Shown in pieces: positions 11,601 through 21,563 of a stretch of DNA of 64,000 nt. Below the pieces are notes generated by a model. That model was not told where the DNA came from. It made no database searches and worked only from the letters and a program-made list of their open reading frames with translations. The translations under genes and the position numbers were made by a program. Source of the DNA: Kitagawia praeruptora (taxonomy: Eukaryota; Streptophyta; Magnoliopsida; Apiales; Apiaceae); NCBI GenBank assembly GCA_037693485.1, contig CM075346.1, forward strand, positions 49,088,001 through 49,152,000. Direction: 5' to 3'. Position 1 is the first letter of the stretch, and each line of letters starts with the position of its first letter.

Positions 11601-12292
11601 GTGACTCTAAAGGGTTGAATCTCATCAGCTTCATCAACTTCTAACCCAGGTACACATGCATTAAACAAAAGTTGACAAAATCTAGCAAAATAAACTGTAG
11701 TAGACTCTGACAACTTATCACCCAAATTCATTAACACATAACGACCATAATCAAAATTACTGCCATAGAGTAGAGAATACCCAATTTGCAGACTGTCCAT
11801 TGGAATTGCATCCCAGTTGGTGACCTTCTTCTGGAATGTCCTGGTGATACAGTCGAAGAAAAAGTTCCACTCTTTTCTCAGATTTGGCCTCCTTACACTG
11901 CCCAGCTTTGCAAGAGATTCCATATACCCAATCTCTGTTAACATCTCTCTCAGATTTTGCTCAGAGACAATAGCATACGAAGTATGTGTGTCGAAATCCA
12001 TGGTCTCGCGAACAGTTTGTGGAGTAATCACAAACTCTTGTTCTTCATGAGAGAAGATGATAGATGGAGTTCCATTTTCCCCTCCTTCTATATACCTTGA
12101 GTTTTGCCAGAAAGTGACAACCTGAGAAGCAGATAGAGTAGCAGGTTCAACCAACGCTTGCCCAATCTCAGAGTCGCGAAGAAAGTTTTGCATCAGATGA
12201 AACGCTTCCGGAGCACGGTCGTTCTCAAGTAGAGCTGCATAATTGTTAGGCACAAAACGTAGACCAAACGAAGTGAAAGGTTTTGTTGCCAT
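8645..12292 (-). CDS. SIRE-type envelope-like third ORF (1,215 residues)
   Basis: Unbroken frame between pol and the 3' LTR. The frame is open 27 codons upstream to 12373, but I chose the Met at 12292 (MATKPF) because the related copy at 46947 also begins MAT after a pyrimidine-rich leader. Residues 1-260 form a conserved globular-looking domain (RKEWNFFFDCITRTF, SLQIGYSLLYG). About 264-347 is Pro/Gln/Thr-rich and is followed by a Lys/Arg cluster, then a long acidic region. About 654-737 is a heptad-rich coiled coil. A run of eight Glu comes from a TTC repeat near 9607-9630. Residues about 1014-1215 form a second folded-looking domain. I see no convincing membrane segment, so the family name envelope-like rests on position only. 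Function unknown. Confidence 0.85.
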   Translation of the reverse strand: MATKPFTSFGLRFVPNNYAALLENDRAPEAFHLMQNFLRDSEIGQALVEPATLSASQVVTFWQNSRYIEGGENGTPSIIFSHEEQEFVITPQTVRETMDFDTHTSYAIVSEQNLREMLTEIGYMESLAKLGSVRRPNLRKEWNFFFDCITRTFQKKVTNWDAIPMDSLQIGYSLLYGSNFDYGRYVLMNLGDKLSESTTVYFARFCQLLFNACVPGLEVDEADEIQPFRVTKIIFSDMTNKDVGKDIPPFVLPLALQNFVNQPQDPQSPQREPHPTQQPETQPMPEPLATDRTETIPSQPIQSPEPTPTVNPTSPQTQPEPMNPEPTNPVTTTHPQPTSKPKRKKHTALNTKHSKAKQTTPTAVYSRRFVKRANRPSTPSVEESSSEDEELIAVPQAKRRRLILTDSDDEHVDEAQEKISTDIPTNETEAIIEPSITESGAKISEPELAKVQDNEAVRDEMPTMEEFDETPVSFNNEASTPTLMEVTHSVDTGVADGPTVVLEDTEVASHTELNSDAHHVSDHGEEIDKPEKAISSEHIQVDKGKQVAQEPVAAQDEDIASVAPTNESMSDSIEDKSTGVEKAQAQADGQKTGEKPDFAGPSVNEIDDNYLTQQTADWYKSECIFPPGRAAMFLQAHSSKISNPDIFTCLQGTVIQIKSLNHRFDENKKAIVDLRTEVATHEEKSQLANAKLFQQFSKSQENLKDRLSNVEKNQLLLSEKVDSIANSLELITSILIQDGDDVKKGERIAKTKCKQTQPLSKKDHPEDEGANADKGLRNANPRQGHGRSTRSKPNLVIDTNIHSTSGSKPKDLSFTDNPQTDEELAAKLFREENAEATLEDIQAEEKLLQKEHLKAQKSKKGKKTVRASKPSKPVMKGIKIKEKLSGIQEEEEEEEEDKGKLIRKSSLDAKLKLKGVMGEESKSKMLVTTSVDTHVVQKNENTISVAAQVVTTPLLSSQLKSTFGKGVLHDSSLAATAPMDFTDGRALSGKIGYNKGGIGSHRDKRQHVVPRDPSSLAVPGHGVTQESLDRLESVQLVYQKSLGKDFLLYFMADGTVFKIAENDIDLKYWEELEYVLYLFRVRNQRAQSVANVLRQKMIQNLARRNMKYNSKYVPKYRDWNGNLIEMEKGTTKLKTDLGITVLDFNVKSEEVKYIRLGNEMRRNKIYDLRAAIFQTDENDPDLREIKEAMQIELENAERRLLIDYLRTTPDLEEVR
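9607..9630. repeat. TTC microsatellite inside the envelope-like ORF
   Basis: Eight TTC units on the plus strand encode a polyglutamate run in the ORF on the minus strand. In-frame length changes here would be tolerated. Confidence 0.85.
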
Positions 12293-12373
12293 TAGATCAA
12301 GAAATAAGCAAAAATCGACTGTGAAAATGATATGCAAGAAAGGTGTTTGTGAAAATGCCAAAGTGAAAAACAA

Positions 12374-14343
12374 AGGAGTTCTCTGTTTTGGTAAAGTGAA
12401 TATGAGTGGGTGAGTAGTGATTGGAACAAAAAGTAATTTGAGTAGTAATTAAAAAATAAACTCAAACGTTTTTACTTGAAAACACGCAACTGTTCCTTGA
12501 GAATTGTGAAAGTGGTACATAATGATGAGTGAGTGGGTGAAAGTGGGACACGTGTCAAACATGCAGCGATTCACTTAATTCACGCGCAGTAAAAGCCATT
12601 ATTACTGCTGTCTTTCCGAGTATCAAGACACTTTACCACTAAATACACTAATTAACAGTTGTCAACCACTCCATTTACTCCAAAATTTTCAAATTATCTT
12701 AATGAAAATTTACCTTAGAGTACGTAACACAATCCATCAGTGTTTGTCAAATATTCAAACTTTATCACTAAAATCCTTTCAAAAATGCACAGTCGTGATT
12801 ATTTTTGTGTGTGAGTAGCAGAGTTTACCAAATCAATTTTTATAGCATCTAATATTTCATAAAATCCATAAATCAAATCAATAAACACTGAATGCACAAA
12901 CTCTCATATTAAACACGAAGTATATGATGAATGCTAAACTCTGTAGTTCCTTAAATACAGAAATCTGAGTATCCCTGTTCCCATTGATGTTCATGATTAT
13001 CCAAGTAAGCACACAGTCATTATAGACAAAAAGATCAGGAGATAGACATCAAAGCATCATTCAGTGAGTTACATGTCAAAGATTTCCTCACAAACTCTCA
13101 AAGCACACAAGTGTTTAGGTGAAGTGTTTTCGCTCAAATTCAATCAGTAAAAGCAGATACTTCCATAGGCTTGAATTTCCACCAAATCTACACTACTTCG
13201 ATTACATATATGCACAAATCAAAAGGACTTTATTCAGGGTTGTAATGTAGTAAGTTCAAACAGGTGAGAAGAGATGTTTTTAACATGAGTGAATTTCGAA
13301 CTGAACAAGTTAACAGTCCAAATTGTTCAGTCACACTGTTAGTACATATTTGTACAAGACGATCAGTATATATACCTCTTTTTTTTAATTATTTTTTTTT
13401 ATTATATATACCGAGTAACTTTTCTTTTCTTGAGAAACACTCACCTGCTTGCATTTGATTTATCAACAGAATATAACTGCTCTTAATACTCCAGAGTTTT
13501 AAAAAAAATGAGCAGTTATTTAGGCTCAAAGGGGTTTACTAAGGGAAGTGTTTATGAACAGTATTCAAAGAAGTTTTGAACAGTGTTTGAAGAAAGATGG
13601 TAAGTCCTAGTGCCTTTATCATTTTCATGCACACACATATCATGTAGTCTCAAAATGGTTTAATGCAAGTTCTAGAGCAACATACTTACTGATGAACATC
13701 ACACAGCAATAAAATCTGATTGATATAAAATGTATCAATCACTTATTTGGCTCAAAATCTCACAGGGTGCAGACATGAACTGTTTCTCACCAAACTAAAC
13801 AATGACACATCTCAAGTTTTAAAATTTTCATAAGTGCAAACAAGGAATCACCAAAAACTATGTATGTCTTGGAAACAGAGTGTTACTAATCAGAGTTTAG
13901 AATTCATCAATATCAGAAGTTATTCATGAGAGGCAATGCACTCAGTATTCATAGATTCAGAGTTTAAGATCAAATAAACTAAGAGATGCTCTAAATATGA
14001 AACAGTATCATGCTGTGTTAACTTACTGCAAGATTTCTGATTAGATCACAGTGACTCAGAAAGAATCTTGATTTATTCACTAAGAATCATGCTTCATACA
14101 TTTTTCTTCATTGGTATTTTCATTCAGACAAAAATCAACTCAGAATTCACAGAGTTTAACAAACATATTAACAGTGTATGACCAACAATCATGCTGACAG
14201 AGTTTACCAGTGTGAGAATAGAAACATGGGAACAGAGTATGCAGAACAGAGTTTAATTAACAAGGTTCACATAGCACTTTAGCAATTCACAGAAATATGA
14301 GCAGCACATTTTATAAGAAAATTTTTGAGTCTAACCAACATGT
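12374..14343 (-). other. Non-coding spacer between pol and the envelope-like ORF
   Basis: About 2 kb with no open frame of note. It is AT-rich, with a T-tract near 13379-13400. It is dense in the 8-mer AAACTCTG on the element's sense strand: CAGAGTTT on the plus strand at 12819, 13492, 13891, 13958, 14150, 14198 and 14247. A pyrimidine-rich tract ending TTTTCACAG lies just upstream of the ORF start at 12292 and could be a splice acceptor for a subgenomic mRNA. That is inference from sequence only. Confidence 0.6.
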
Positions 14344-17300
14344 TTAGTCAAAACCAGATACCATCCCTAGTTCATTGACCAGTCTTGTAAATGCTGCTTC
14401 ACTTAGAGGCTTGGTGAAGACATCTGCAAGTTGTTGATCTGTAGGCACAAAGTGAAGCTCAATATTGCCTTCCTCTACATGCTCTCTGATAAAGTGATAC
14501 CTTATGCTGATGTGCTTGGTCATTGAGTGTTGTACTGGATTACTTGTCATTGCAATAGCACTTTGATTATCACAGAAAATAGGTATTTTGCTATACCTCA
14601 ACCCATAATCCAGCAATTGATTCTTCATCCATAGAATCTGTGCACAGCAACTACAGCAGCAATATACTCTGCTTCAGCTGTAGATGTTGATATTGATTTT
14701 TGTTTCTTGCTGTACCAAGACACAAGTCTGTCACCAAGAAATTGTCAACTTCCACTTGTGCTTTTTCTGTCAATCTTACAGCCTGCAAAATCTGCATCAG
14801 AGTAACCAAGTAGCTTAAAATCTGATTCTCTTGGATACCACAGCCCTAAAGTTACAGTGCCCTTGAGATACTTGAAAATCCTCTTCACAGCTGTTAAATG
14901 TGGTTCCCTTGGATCTGCCTGAAACCTTGCACACAGACAGGTGGCATACATGATATCAGGTCTACTAGCTGTTAAATAAAGTAGAGAACCAATCATTCCT
15001 CTGTAACTTGTCATATCTACTGATGACCCTGTATTTTTATCCAATTTTGTTGCAGTTGCCATGGGAGTTGTTGCAGATGAACAGTCAAGCATGCCAAATT
15101 TCTTGAGAAGATTTCTGGTATATTTTGCTTGATTGATAAAAATTCCATCATCAGTTTGCTTCACCTGTAAGCCTAGAAAATAGCTTAGCTCTCCCATCAT
15201 ACTCATTTGATATCTTGACTGCATGAGCTTGGCAAACCTCTTACAGAGTTTATCATTAGTAGATCCAAAAATGATGTCATCAACATATATTTGAACTAAG
15301 AGCAGGTCACTACCAGATTGAAAGTAAAACAGAGTTTTGTCAATAGTACCTCTGTGAAACCCACTTTCTAGTAGAAATTTAGCAAGAGTTTCATACCATG
15401 CCCTTGGTGCCTGCTTAAGTCCATAGAGTGCCTTGTCTAACCTGTAGACATGGTCTGGATATTTTGGATCTACAAAACCAGGTGGTTGTTCAACAAATAC
15501 TTCTTCTTCAAGTTTTCCATTCAGAAAAGCACTTTTCACATCCATTTGAAAAACTTTGAATTTCTTGTGAGAAGCATAGGCAAGAAACATCCTTATTGCC
15601 TCCAATCTGGCAACTGGTGCAAAAGTCTCATCATAATCTATTCCTTCCTGCTGTGAATAGCCTTTTGCCACCAGTCTTGCTTTGTTCCTTGTGATAACAC
15701 CATCACTGTCAGTTTTATTTCTGAAAACCCATTTAGTACCAACAATGGATCTGTTCTTTGGCCTTGGTACAAGGGTCCACACTTCATTTCTCTCAAACTC
15801 GTTTAGCTCTTCTTGCATTGCTGTTATCCAGTCAGCATCTTTAAGAGCTTCATCTACTTTCTTTGGCTCAGTTTGTGACAAGAATGCATGAAACAGACAT
15901 TCATTTGTTGTTGCACTTCTTGTCCTTACTCTTGCATCTGGATCACCAATAATCAAATCAGGTGTGTGTGACTTAGTCCATTTTCTTGCAAAAGGCAGAT
16001 TGCTTCTGTCATCATGTGATCCTCCCCCTTGATCCATGCTCTCCTGATTTTCTTGGTGCCTTTCTTCATTTTCTGATGCTCCCCCTGAATGTGACTGCTC
16101 AGAATTTGAGCTTTCAGATTTTGAATCAACAGAGTTTGATTCCGAGTTATCAACTGAGTCACTATCAGTATTTGAATTATCACTTTGATGTGATTCTTCA
16201 TGCTTCCCCTCAACTGGTTCTTCCCTTGTTTCTGATTGAAGAGTCTCTTCAGTATTTACCAGTAGAGGTTCAGAGTTTAGCTCAACAGAGTTTATCAGAT
16301 CAGTCTCATCAGAGTTTACTTTGTCAGAGAATAAATCTTCATTTTCAAAGTGCAGTTGATCATGTTCATTAACATCTTCAAGTCCAGTTACTTTCTTGTC
16401 ATCAAATGACACATGAATTGATTCCATGATCACTTTGGTTCTCAGATTATAAACTCTGAATGCCTTAGTTGACAGTGGATAGCCAACAAAAATTCCTTCA
16501 TCTGCCTTTAGGTCAAATTTGGTCAACTGTTCAGGATGAGTCTTCAACACAAAGCACTTGCATCCAAAAATATGAAAATATTTTAGATTTGGCTTTTTCT
16601 TTTTCACCATTTCATATGGTGTTTTACCATGCTTGTTGATCAGTGTTGCATTTTGAGTAAAACAAGCAGTTTGAACTGCTTCTGCCCAGAAATATGTTGG
16701 CAATTTTGCTTCATCTAGCATGGTTCTGGCAGCTTCTATCAAGGTTCTGTTCTTCCTCTCCACTACACCATTTTGTTGTGGAGTGCCAGGTGCAGAAAAC
16801 TCTTGTTTGATTCCTTTACTCTTGCAAAATTCTTCCATTGTTGAATTCCTGAACTCAGTTCCATTGTCACTTCTGATAATCTTCACTTGATTCTCTGACC
16901 CTTTGTCCAGTTGTATTATATGTTCTGCCAGTGTTAATGCAGTTTCATCCTTCTTTGCTAGAAAATACACCCATGTGTATCTGGTGTATTCATCAACAAT
17001 GACTTGAGCATATTTCTTCTTTCCAAGTGACATGACATTCACTGGTCCAAAAAGATCAACATGTAGAAGATGATAAGGATCAACAATTGAAGACTCAGAT
17101 TTGCTTTTGAAAGAGACTTTTCTCTGTTTGGCCTTTTGACAAAAATCACACAGGCCTTCTACATTCAACAAAGACTTTGGTAGTCCTTTTACAAGATCAT
17201 TCTTTATTAGCTCATTGATGTTGTTCAGATTCAAATGAGAGAGTTTCTTGTGCCACTTCCAACTCTCTTCACTGGACATTCTTGTTGATAGACACACTGC

Positions 17301-17675
17301 TTTGCCATCAGAGTTTGTTGACAATTTTATTTCATAGATGTTATTGTGTCTGTTTCCAACTAGAGCAACTTTCCCTGTAGATTTACTGATGACTTGACAA
17401 TATTCAGGCTGAAAATCTACATGATATCCTCTGTCACAGATTTGACTCACAGAAAGCAGATCATGCTTGAGTCCTGGAACCAGAGCTACATTTGTGATGA
17501 TGACACTTCCAAGATTAATATTGCCATATCCCAGAGTATGTCCTATGTTGCCATCTCCATAGGAAACTTTTGGGCCAGCCTTCTCCTCATACTCTGATAG
17601 CAGGGCTTTATTTCCAGTCATGTGTCCTGAACATCCACTGTCCACGACTAGGGTACTTACCCTGGTGCCCTGCAA
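14344..17675 (-). pseudogene. SIRE-like pol with two lesions in RNase H
   Basis: The frame opens at TTG-CAG-GGC directly after the gag stop codon. In order: protease (VVDSGCSGHMTG), GAG-pre-integrase zinc region (WHKKLSHLN ... LCDFCQKAK), integrase core (HVDLFGPVN, VDEYTRYTW, SDNGTEF, PQQNGVVERKNRT), Ser/Glu-rich linker, RT (KWVFRNKTD, YGLKQAPRAWYETL, YVDDIIFGS at about 15287-15262), and RNase H (YSDADFAGCKIDRKSTSG). A TGA at 14747-14745 replaces the Cys codon before QFLG. A one-base deletion near 14654 then shifts the frame in the GSCCAQ stretch. The remaining RNase H (KNQLLDYGL ... VFTKPL) is open to 14344. Everything before RNase H is intact, so the damage looks recent. Confidence 0.95.
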
Positions 17676-18953
17676 TCACAAACAATCAATGATTGTTAGT
17701 TTTAAGGATCCAGACTTGCTTGGATCCTTTTGCTTTATTGAATCTTCATTCTGAGTAGAGGCCATGAGAGCATAGTTCACCTCCTCATCTGAATCTGAGG
17801 TGTCTGCCCAATCTCTGCCTTTGGTGTAGAGTGCCTTTTCAGTTTTACCCTTTTTGCACTCAGGAGCATAGTGACCCATCTCCTTACACTTGTAGCATTG
17901 AATCTCAGACTTGTCTTTCTTACCAGATTTAAAGTCCTTTCCCTCAGATTTCTTGAAATTTTTCTTGTCAGACTTTGAGTAATCCTTGGAGAATCTCTTT
18001 CCCTTCTTGAAGTTCTTGAATCCCATCTTCTTGAAGGTCTTTACCATCAATGCATCCATTTGCATCATCTCCTCGTCATCTTCAGAATCAGATGTTCCAT
18101 CTGTGTTTGAGTCAACATCAGTGTTTGATGACTCACTTTCTGAATGAATGACCAAGGCCTTTCCTTTTGCCTTCTTCCTTGATGCTTCCTTCTTTGAAGA
18201 TTTTTCTTCAACTTTCAGTGCAACAGTCTTTGACTTCCTGCTTGATCTTCTGTTTCTCTGCTCCATTTCCAATTCATGAGTCTTAAGCAGTCCATAGATT
18301 TCATCAATCTCAGTGTCAGCAAGATCATAGTTGTCTCTTATGGTGGTTGTTTTCACATCCCACTTTTCAGGAAGAGAGAGAAGAAACTTGAGATTTAAAT
18401 CTTCCAGATCATATTCTTTGTTAACCAATGATAGATCATTGAGTAGTTTGCAGAATCTATCAAATGTTTCTGTCATGGTTTCTTCAGACTTTGCCTCAAA
18501 ATGCTCATACTCCTGTGTGAGTATGTTCCTTCTGTTCTTCTTAATTGCAGCAGTTCCTTGACATCTAACCTCAAGTGCATCCCATATATCCTTTGCAGTC
18601 GTGCAGTTTATCACTTTGTTAGACATAACATTGTCAAGAGCACTGTGAAGTAAGTGCCTTACTTTGGCATCCTTAGCAATAGATGAAAGATCCTCAGCAG
18701 TTAGATCTTTCTTTTCCTTAGGAACCACCTTTGATTCCTCACCAGCAGCAGCAGCAGTTAACTTAGTAGGTTTATGAGGACCCTCATAAATTCTATCAAG
18801 ATATTCTGGATCTGTGGCTTCCAGAAACATAGTCATCTTTACCTTCCAGATTGCATATTCTGATGGCTTCAGTATTGGAACCCTAATTGTTTCATACCTA
18901 CTAACAGTAGTAGGTGCTTTCTCAGAACCTGATGGAGGAGGAATTTCTGCCAT
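17676..18953 (-). CDS. SIRE-like copia Gag (425 residues)
   Basis: Gag packages the element RNA in cytoplasmic particles. ATG 18953 lies 49 bp after the primer site. The N-terminal half is a UBN2/copia-Gag domain (SEYAIWKVKMTMFLEATD, CTTAKDIWDALEVRCQG, then LLNDLSLV and LKFLLSLPEKWD). A Ser/Asp-rich acidic part follows, then a Lys-rich stretch and one zinc knuckle, CYKCKEMGHYAPEC (CX2CX4HX4C), near 17895. The frame ends at TGA 17678-17676 and the pol frame continues in the same register at the next codon. Making Gag-Pol from this copy would therefore need stop-codon readthrough, splicing, or the TGA is simply a mutation. Confidence 0.93.
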   Translation of the reverse strand: MAEIPPPSGSEKAPTTVSRYETIRVPILKPSEYAIWKVKMTMFLEATDPEYLDRIYEGPHKPTKLTAAAAGEESKVVPKEKKDLTAEDLSSIAKDAKVRHLLHSALDNVMSNKVINCTTAKDIWDALEVRCQGTAAIKKNRRNILTQEYEHFEAKSEETMTETFDRFCKLLNDLSLVNKEYDLEDLNLKFLLSLPEKWDVKTTTIRDNYDLADTEIDEIYGLLKTHELEMEQRNRRSSRKSKTVALKVEEKSSKKEASRKKAKGKALVIHSESESSNTDVDSNTDGTSDSEDDEEMMQMDALMVKTFKKMGFKNFKKGKRFSKDYSKSDKKNFKKSEGKDFKSGKKDKSEIQCYKCKEMGHYAPECKKGKTEKALYTKGRDWADTSDSDEEVNYALMASTQNEDSIKQKDPSKSGSLKLTIIDCL

Positions 18954-19001
18954 TGATTACTATTGTGTTTGGATTTTAAACTGTAATAAAGTAACAGATT
19001 T

Positions 19002-19013
19002 GCTCTGATACCA
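19002..19013 (-). promoter_or_regulatory. Primer binding site, initiator tRNA-Met type
   Basis: The plus strand reads GCTCTGATACCA, so the minus strand is TGGTATCAGAGC, two bases from the 5' LTR end at 19016. This fixes the orientation of the element. Confidence 0.93.
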
Positions 19014-19015
19014 CT

Positions 19016-19627
19016 TGTTAGGTCGAATACACAATATATATAATCAAGTACTGTATGAGTAAATAACAAGAACACGCGTTTTAACTCTTAAAACTGTTTG
19101 GAATTAATAATTCCTCTCTCAGTGATGTAAAATATCACAGAGAGCTGCTTAGGTTACAATGAATGATATTCGTTCACAATGGATACCCTTCTAGGGTTAA
19201 CCTAACTGTATTTATAAGATATACAGCTACGTACAATCGTTAATTGATTCTCCTAAAATTAAGCTATACAATTGATATCAATTACGATTGCTACACGTCT
19301 TCTAAGTCAACTCGATCTCTTTGACAGCTATCCAATCTTCAAAGATATCGCTTCCATATTAATATTAAATTAATCTTCAAACTCTGTTGACTTGTAGACG
19401 CTTCCAGTAGACAGACTTTAGCAAACTCTGTTGCTCTTCTAGCTAACAGTGTTTGCGCTTCCATGTGTTCAGCTAGCAGTGTTTACGCTTTCTTCTGTCA
19501 GCGTTTGCGCTTCCAGCTATCAGCGTATACTCAAACTCTGTTACAACTGCTTTCAACCAACAAGTTAAACTCTTTTTACCTGTAACACTTAAACACTGAC
19601 ATTAAATCACATCAATTATATCTAACA
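19016..19627 (-). repeat. 5' LTR of the SIRE-like element
   Basis: 612 bp, matching 7878-8489 except for five substitutions. The minus strand carries TATAAATA at 19216-19209, the likely TATA box of the element promoter. Ends are TGTTAG and CTAACA. Confidence 0.95.
19209..19216 (-). promoter_or_regulatory. TATA box in the SIRE-like 5' LTR
   Basis: TATAAATA on the minus strand, about 200 bp before the LTR end, in the sense of transcription toward gag. Confidence 0.5.
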
Positions 19628-19632
19628 TACTC
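19628..19632. repeat. Target-site duplication TACTC (right)
   Basis: Exact copy of 7873-7877, flanking the other LTR. Confidence 0.95.
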
Positions 19633-21563
19633 TTTGAAAAATATTAATAAAGACAAGGAATATTAAGATAAAATAATTTTAAAAGAAATCAACACCTGAA
19701 TGATAGGTGGAGAGAATAAACAATTGACAAATAATTTGAGAGTAATAATCTGTATGCTAGGCAAAGGAGAATGTCACTTGAAACAAAAGAAAGGGGTACG
19801 GACCCGAGGAAAAGATTTGGAAGAGAACCTTACAAATAGTAGAAACAAGTTCATGTCATTCAAAATGAAAAGAAAGGGGTATAGACACAAGCAAAATGAT
19901 TTGAAAGGAATATCGTATAATTAACCGAACAGGCTCACATTATTCAAAATAAAAATGAAGAGTATAATTGCTTGCAAGAAGGAATATCGAAAGAACAATT
20001 AATAACACGGAAGGTTTCACATCACTTGAACAATAAGTGAGGTATAGTAAACTTGCCTCAGTACACGAAGTTTCCATTTCCATATCTCAATTCTTTACTC
20101 ATTGTACATATGTCTCTATTCTTATTCGCTGGCCTTTACTCGATCATACTTATCAGCTGCTATGCGAGAACACACATCAACTCCGATAATTGTTCCATTC
20201 CTCAGAATTCCCTCTACATTTGCGCTGGCTCTTAGCTGGCTCTCACTGATTATTCTAACTACCCATAGGTTCCGTAGTTCGTGTAAACACAGTAACATAT
20301 ATAAAATATAAGGTTATTCTTATAAAATACTTGTAGTATAATCAGCTAATCCAATAATCACATAGTACGTATTGACACTTAACAGTAATGCACACGTAAT
20401 GTATATACAGATTGTTCTTATTAAAAGTACTCTAAGAACCATATATAATTCTCAAAAAACTTCGACATCACTTCCTTTGAATTATCGCACTACCTATCGG
20501 AATACAACTGACCAAACAATCAATCCTTTTCCACTGTCTGTTCAAATCCGATTCATAACTTACAATCACTTTTCCGATACAAGTTATTAATATAACTCTA
20601 ATTATCCTAGTACTCCACATATAAACTTTACTACCCATATTCTGGCTAATCACGTTTATAACCAACGAATCATACCACTTATCAATTAAACATTTAGCAC
20701 GTAATCACGTAAATAGAATATAATTTAAAAACTAATCTAAACTAGTAGTATATTTATTTATGTACTCTAGAAATAGGTAAATAATATTTTAAAAAATTTA
20801 AAATTTCATTAAATTTGGACAGCACCTCCTTTGTACGGGTGTACTGCCAGTCGGGCACAGCCGACACCAAAACAAGCAACAATCATATTATACAATCCCA
20901 CATACATATAACCGGCTACAATTTACAATTACCCTAATTCACTAACAATTATAACTTCGAAAATCCGCTAAAAATACATAAACATCCATGCAACCCACAT
21001 TTCAAATTTAAACAATAATATTATAATTTAGGGGTCTCAATTTCATCATCGACCCCACCACCTGCTCACCGGAGTTCATCACCAGTGACGGCAAAATTTG
21101 GGGGTTCCCATGTTCGGGCTTCCTTCCACAAATTCCACCGATTAAGAATTAAAAACCGAACCAAATAATCAATAAAGCTTCATCATAATCGATTCATTCG
21201 AAGTCAACTATTACAGAAATCCAACAGCCCCTTTTCAGGTTTTACTGTACTCGAAGTAATCACATACATACGCGGCATAACTGAACCAAATCGTAGCACA
21301 TCATAATTTCCAAGTCGAAACCAAACTCAAAACAACAAGAAGCCCCAATTCTTGACACACCAATTCGACCACCCACACACACACATCGTACACACACATG
21401 CACGCTATATATATACACACACTGGTTGTTACACACGCACACACAACTCAAACCAAGGAGAGAAAGAGATGGGTCTTTAACAAGTAAAACCCAAGAGAAA
21501 CCGAGTTGGAAATAGTAAAATCGCAGGGGAGCTCCATACCTATACACGCGACAGTGTATATAT
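19633..21563 (-). repeat. Chromovirus-type LTR relic, part 2 of LTR A
   Basis: Continues the sequence broken at 7877. CACTTGAACAATAAGTGAGG near 20021 and CTTGCCTC near 20053 recur in LTR C (about 24360-24390) and LTR B (about 28073-28110) in the same order, followed in each by CTTTACTCGATC-like sequence. A GC-rich block (about 21040-21120, CCACCTGCTCACCGGAG) and ACAC-rich sequence follow, as in the other LTRs. Interrupted at 21563 by LTR B; it continues at 35981. Confidence 0.65.

Larger units (their letters stand above)
7878..19627 (-). mobile_element. Complete SIRE-like Ty1/copia retrotransposon with envelope-like ORF
   Basis: An 11,750-bp element bounded by 612-bp LTRs and a TACTC target duplication. 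Read on the minus strand: 5' LTR (19627-19016), tRNA-iMet primer site (19013-19002), gag (18953-17676), pol (17675-14344), a 2-kb spacer, a 1,215-codon third ORF (12292-8645), a purine-rich tract, and 3' LTR (8489-7878). A long third ORF after pol in the same sense is the hallmark of the SIRE/Maximus (Agrovirus) lineage. The two LTRs differ at five positions by eye, about 0.8 percent, implying a few hundred thousand years at commonly used plant rates. RNase H carries one nonsense and one frameshift mutation, so this copy is probably not autonomous. It sits inside LTR A. Confidence 0.95.

Noticed and set aside
12293..12373. Hydrophobic 27-residue N-terminal extension of the envelope-like ORF that could be read as a signal peptide
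   Set aside because: It comes from a pyrimidine-rich leader, which always translates as Phe/Leu/Ser. The second copy starts at an equivalent MAT after a similar leader, so the extension is probably untranslated.
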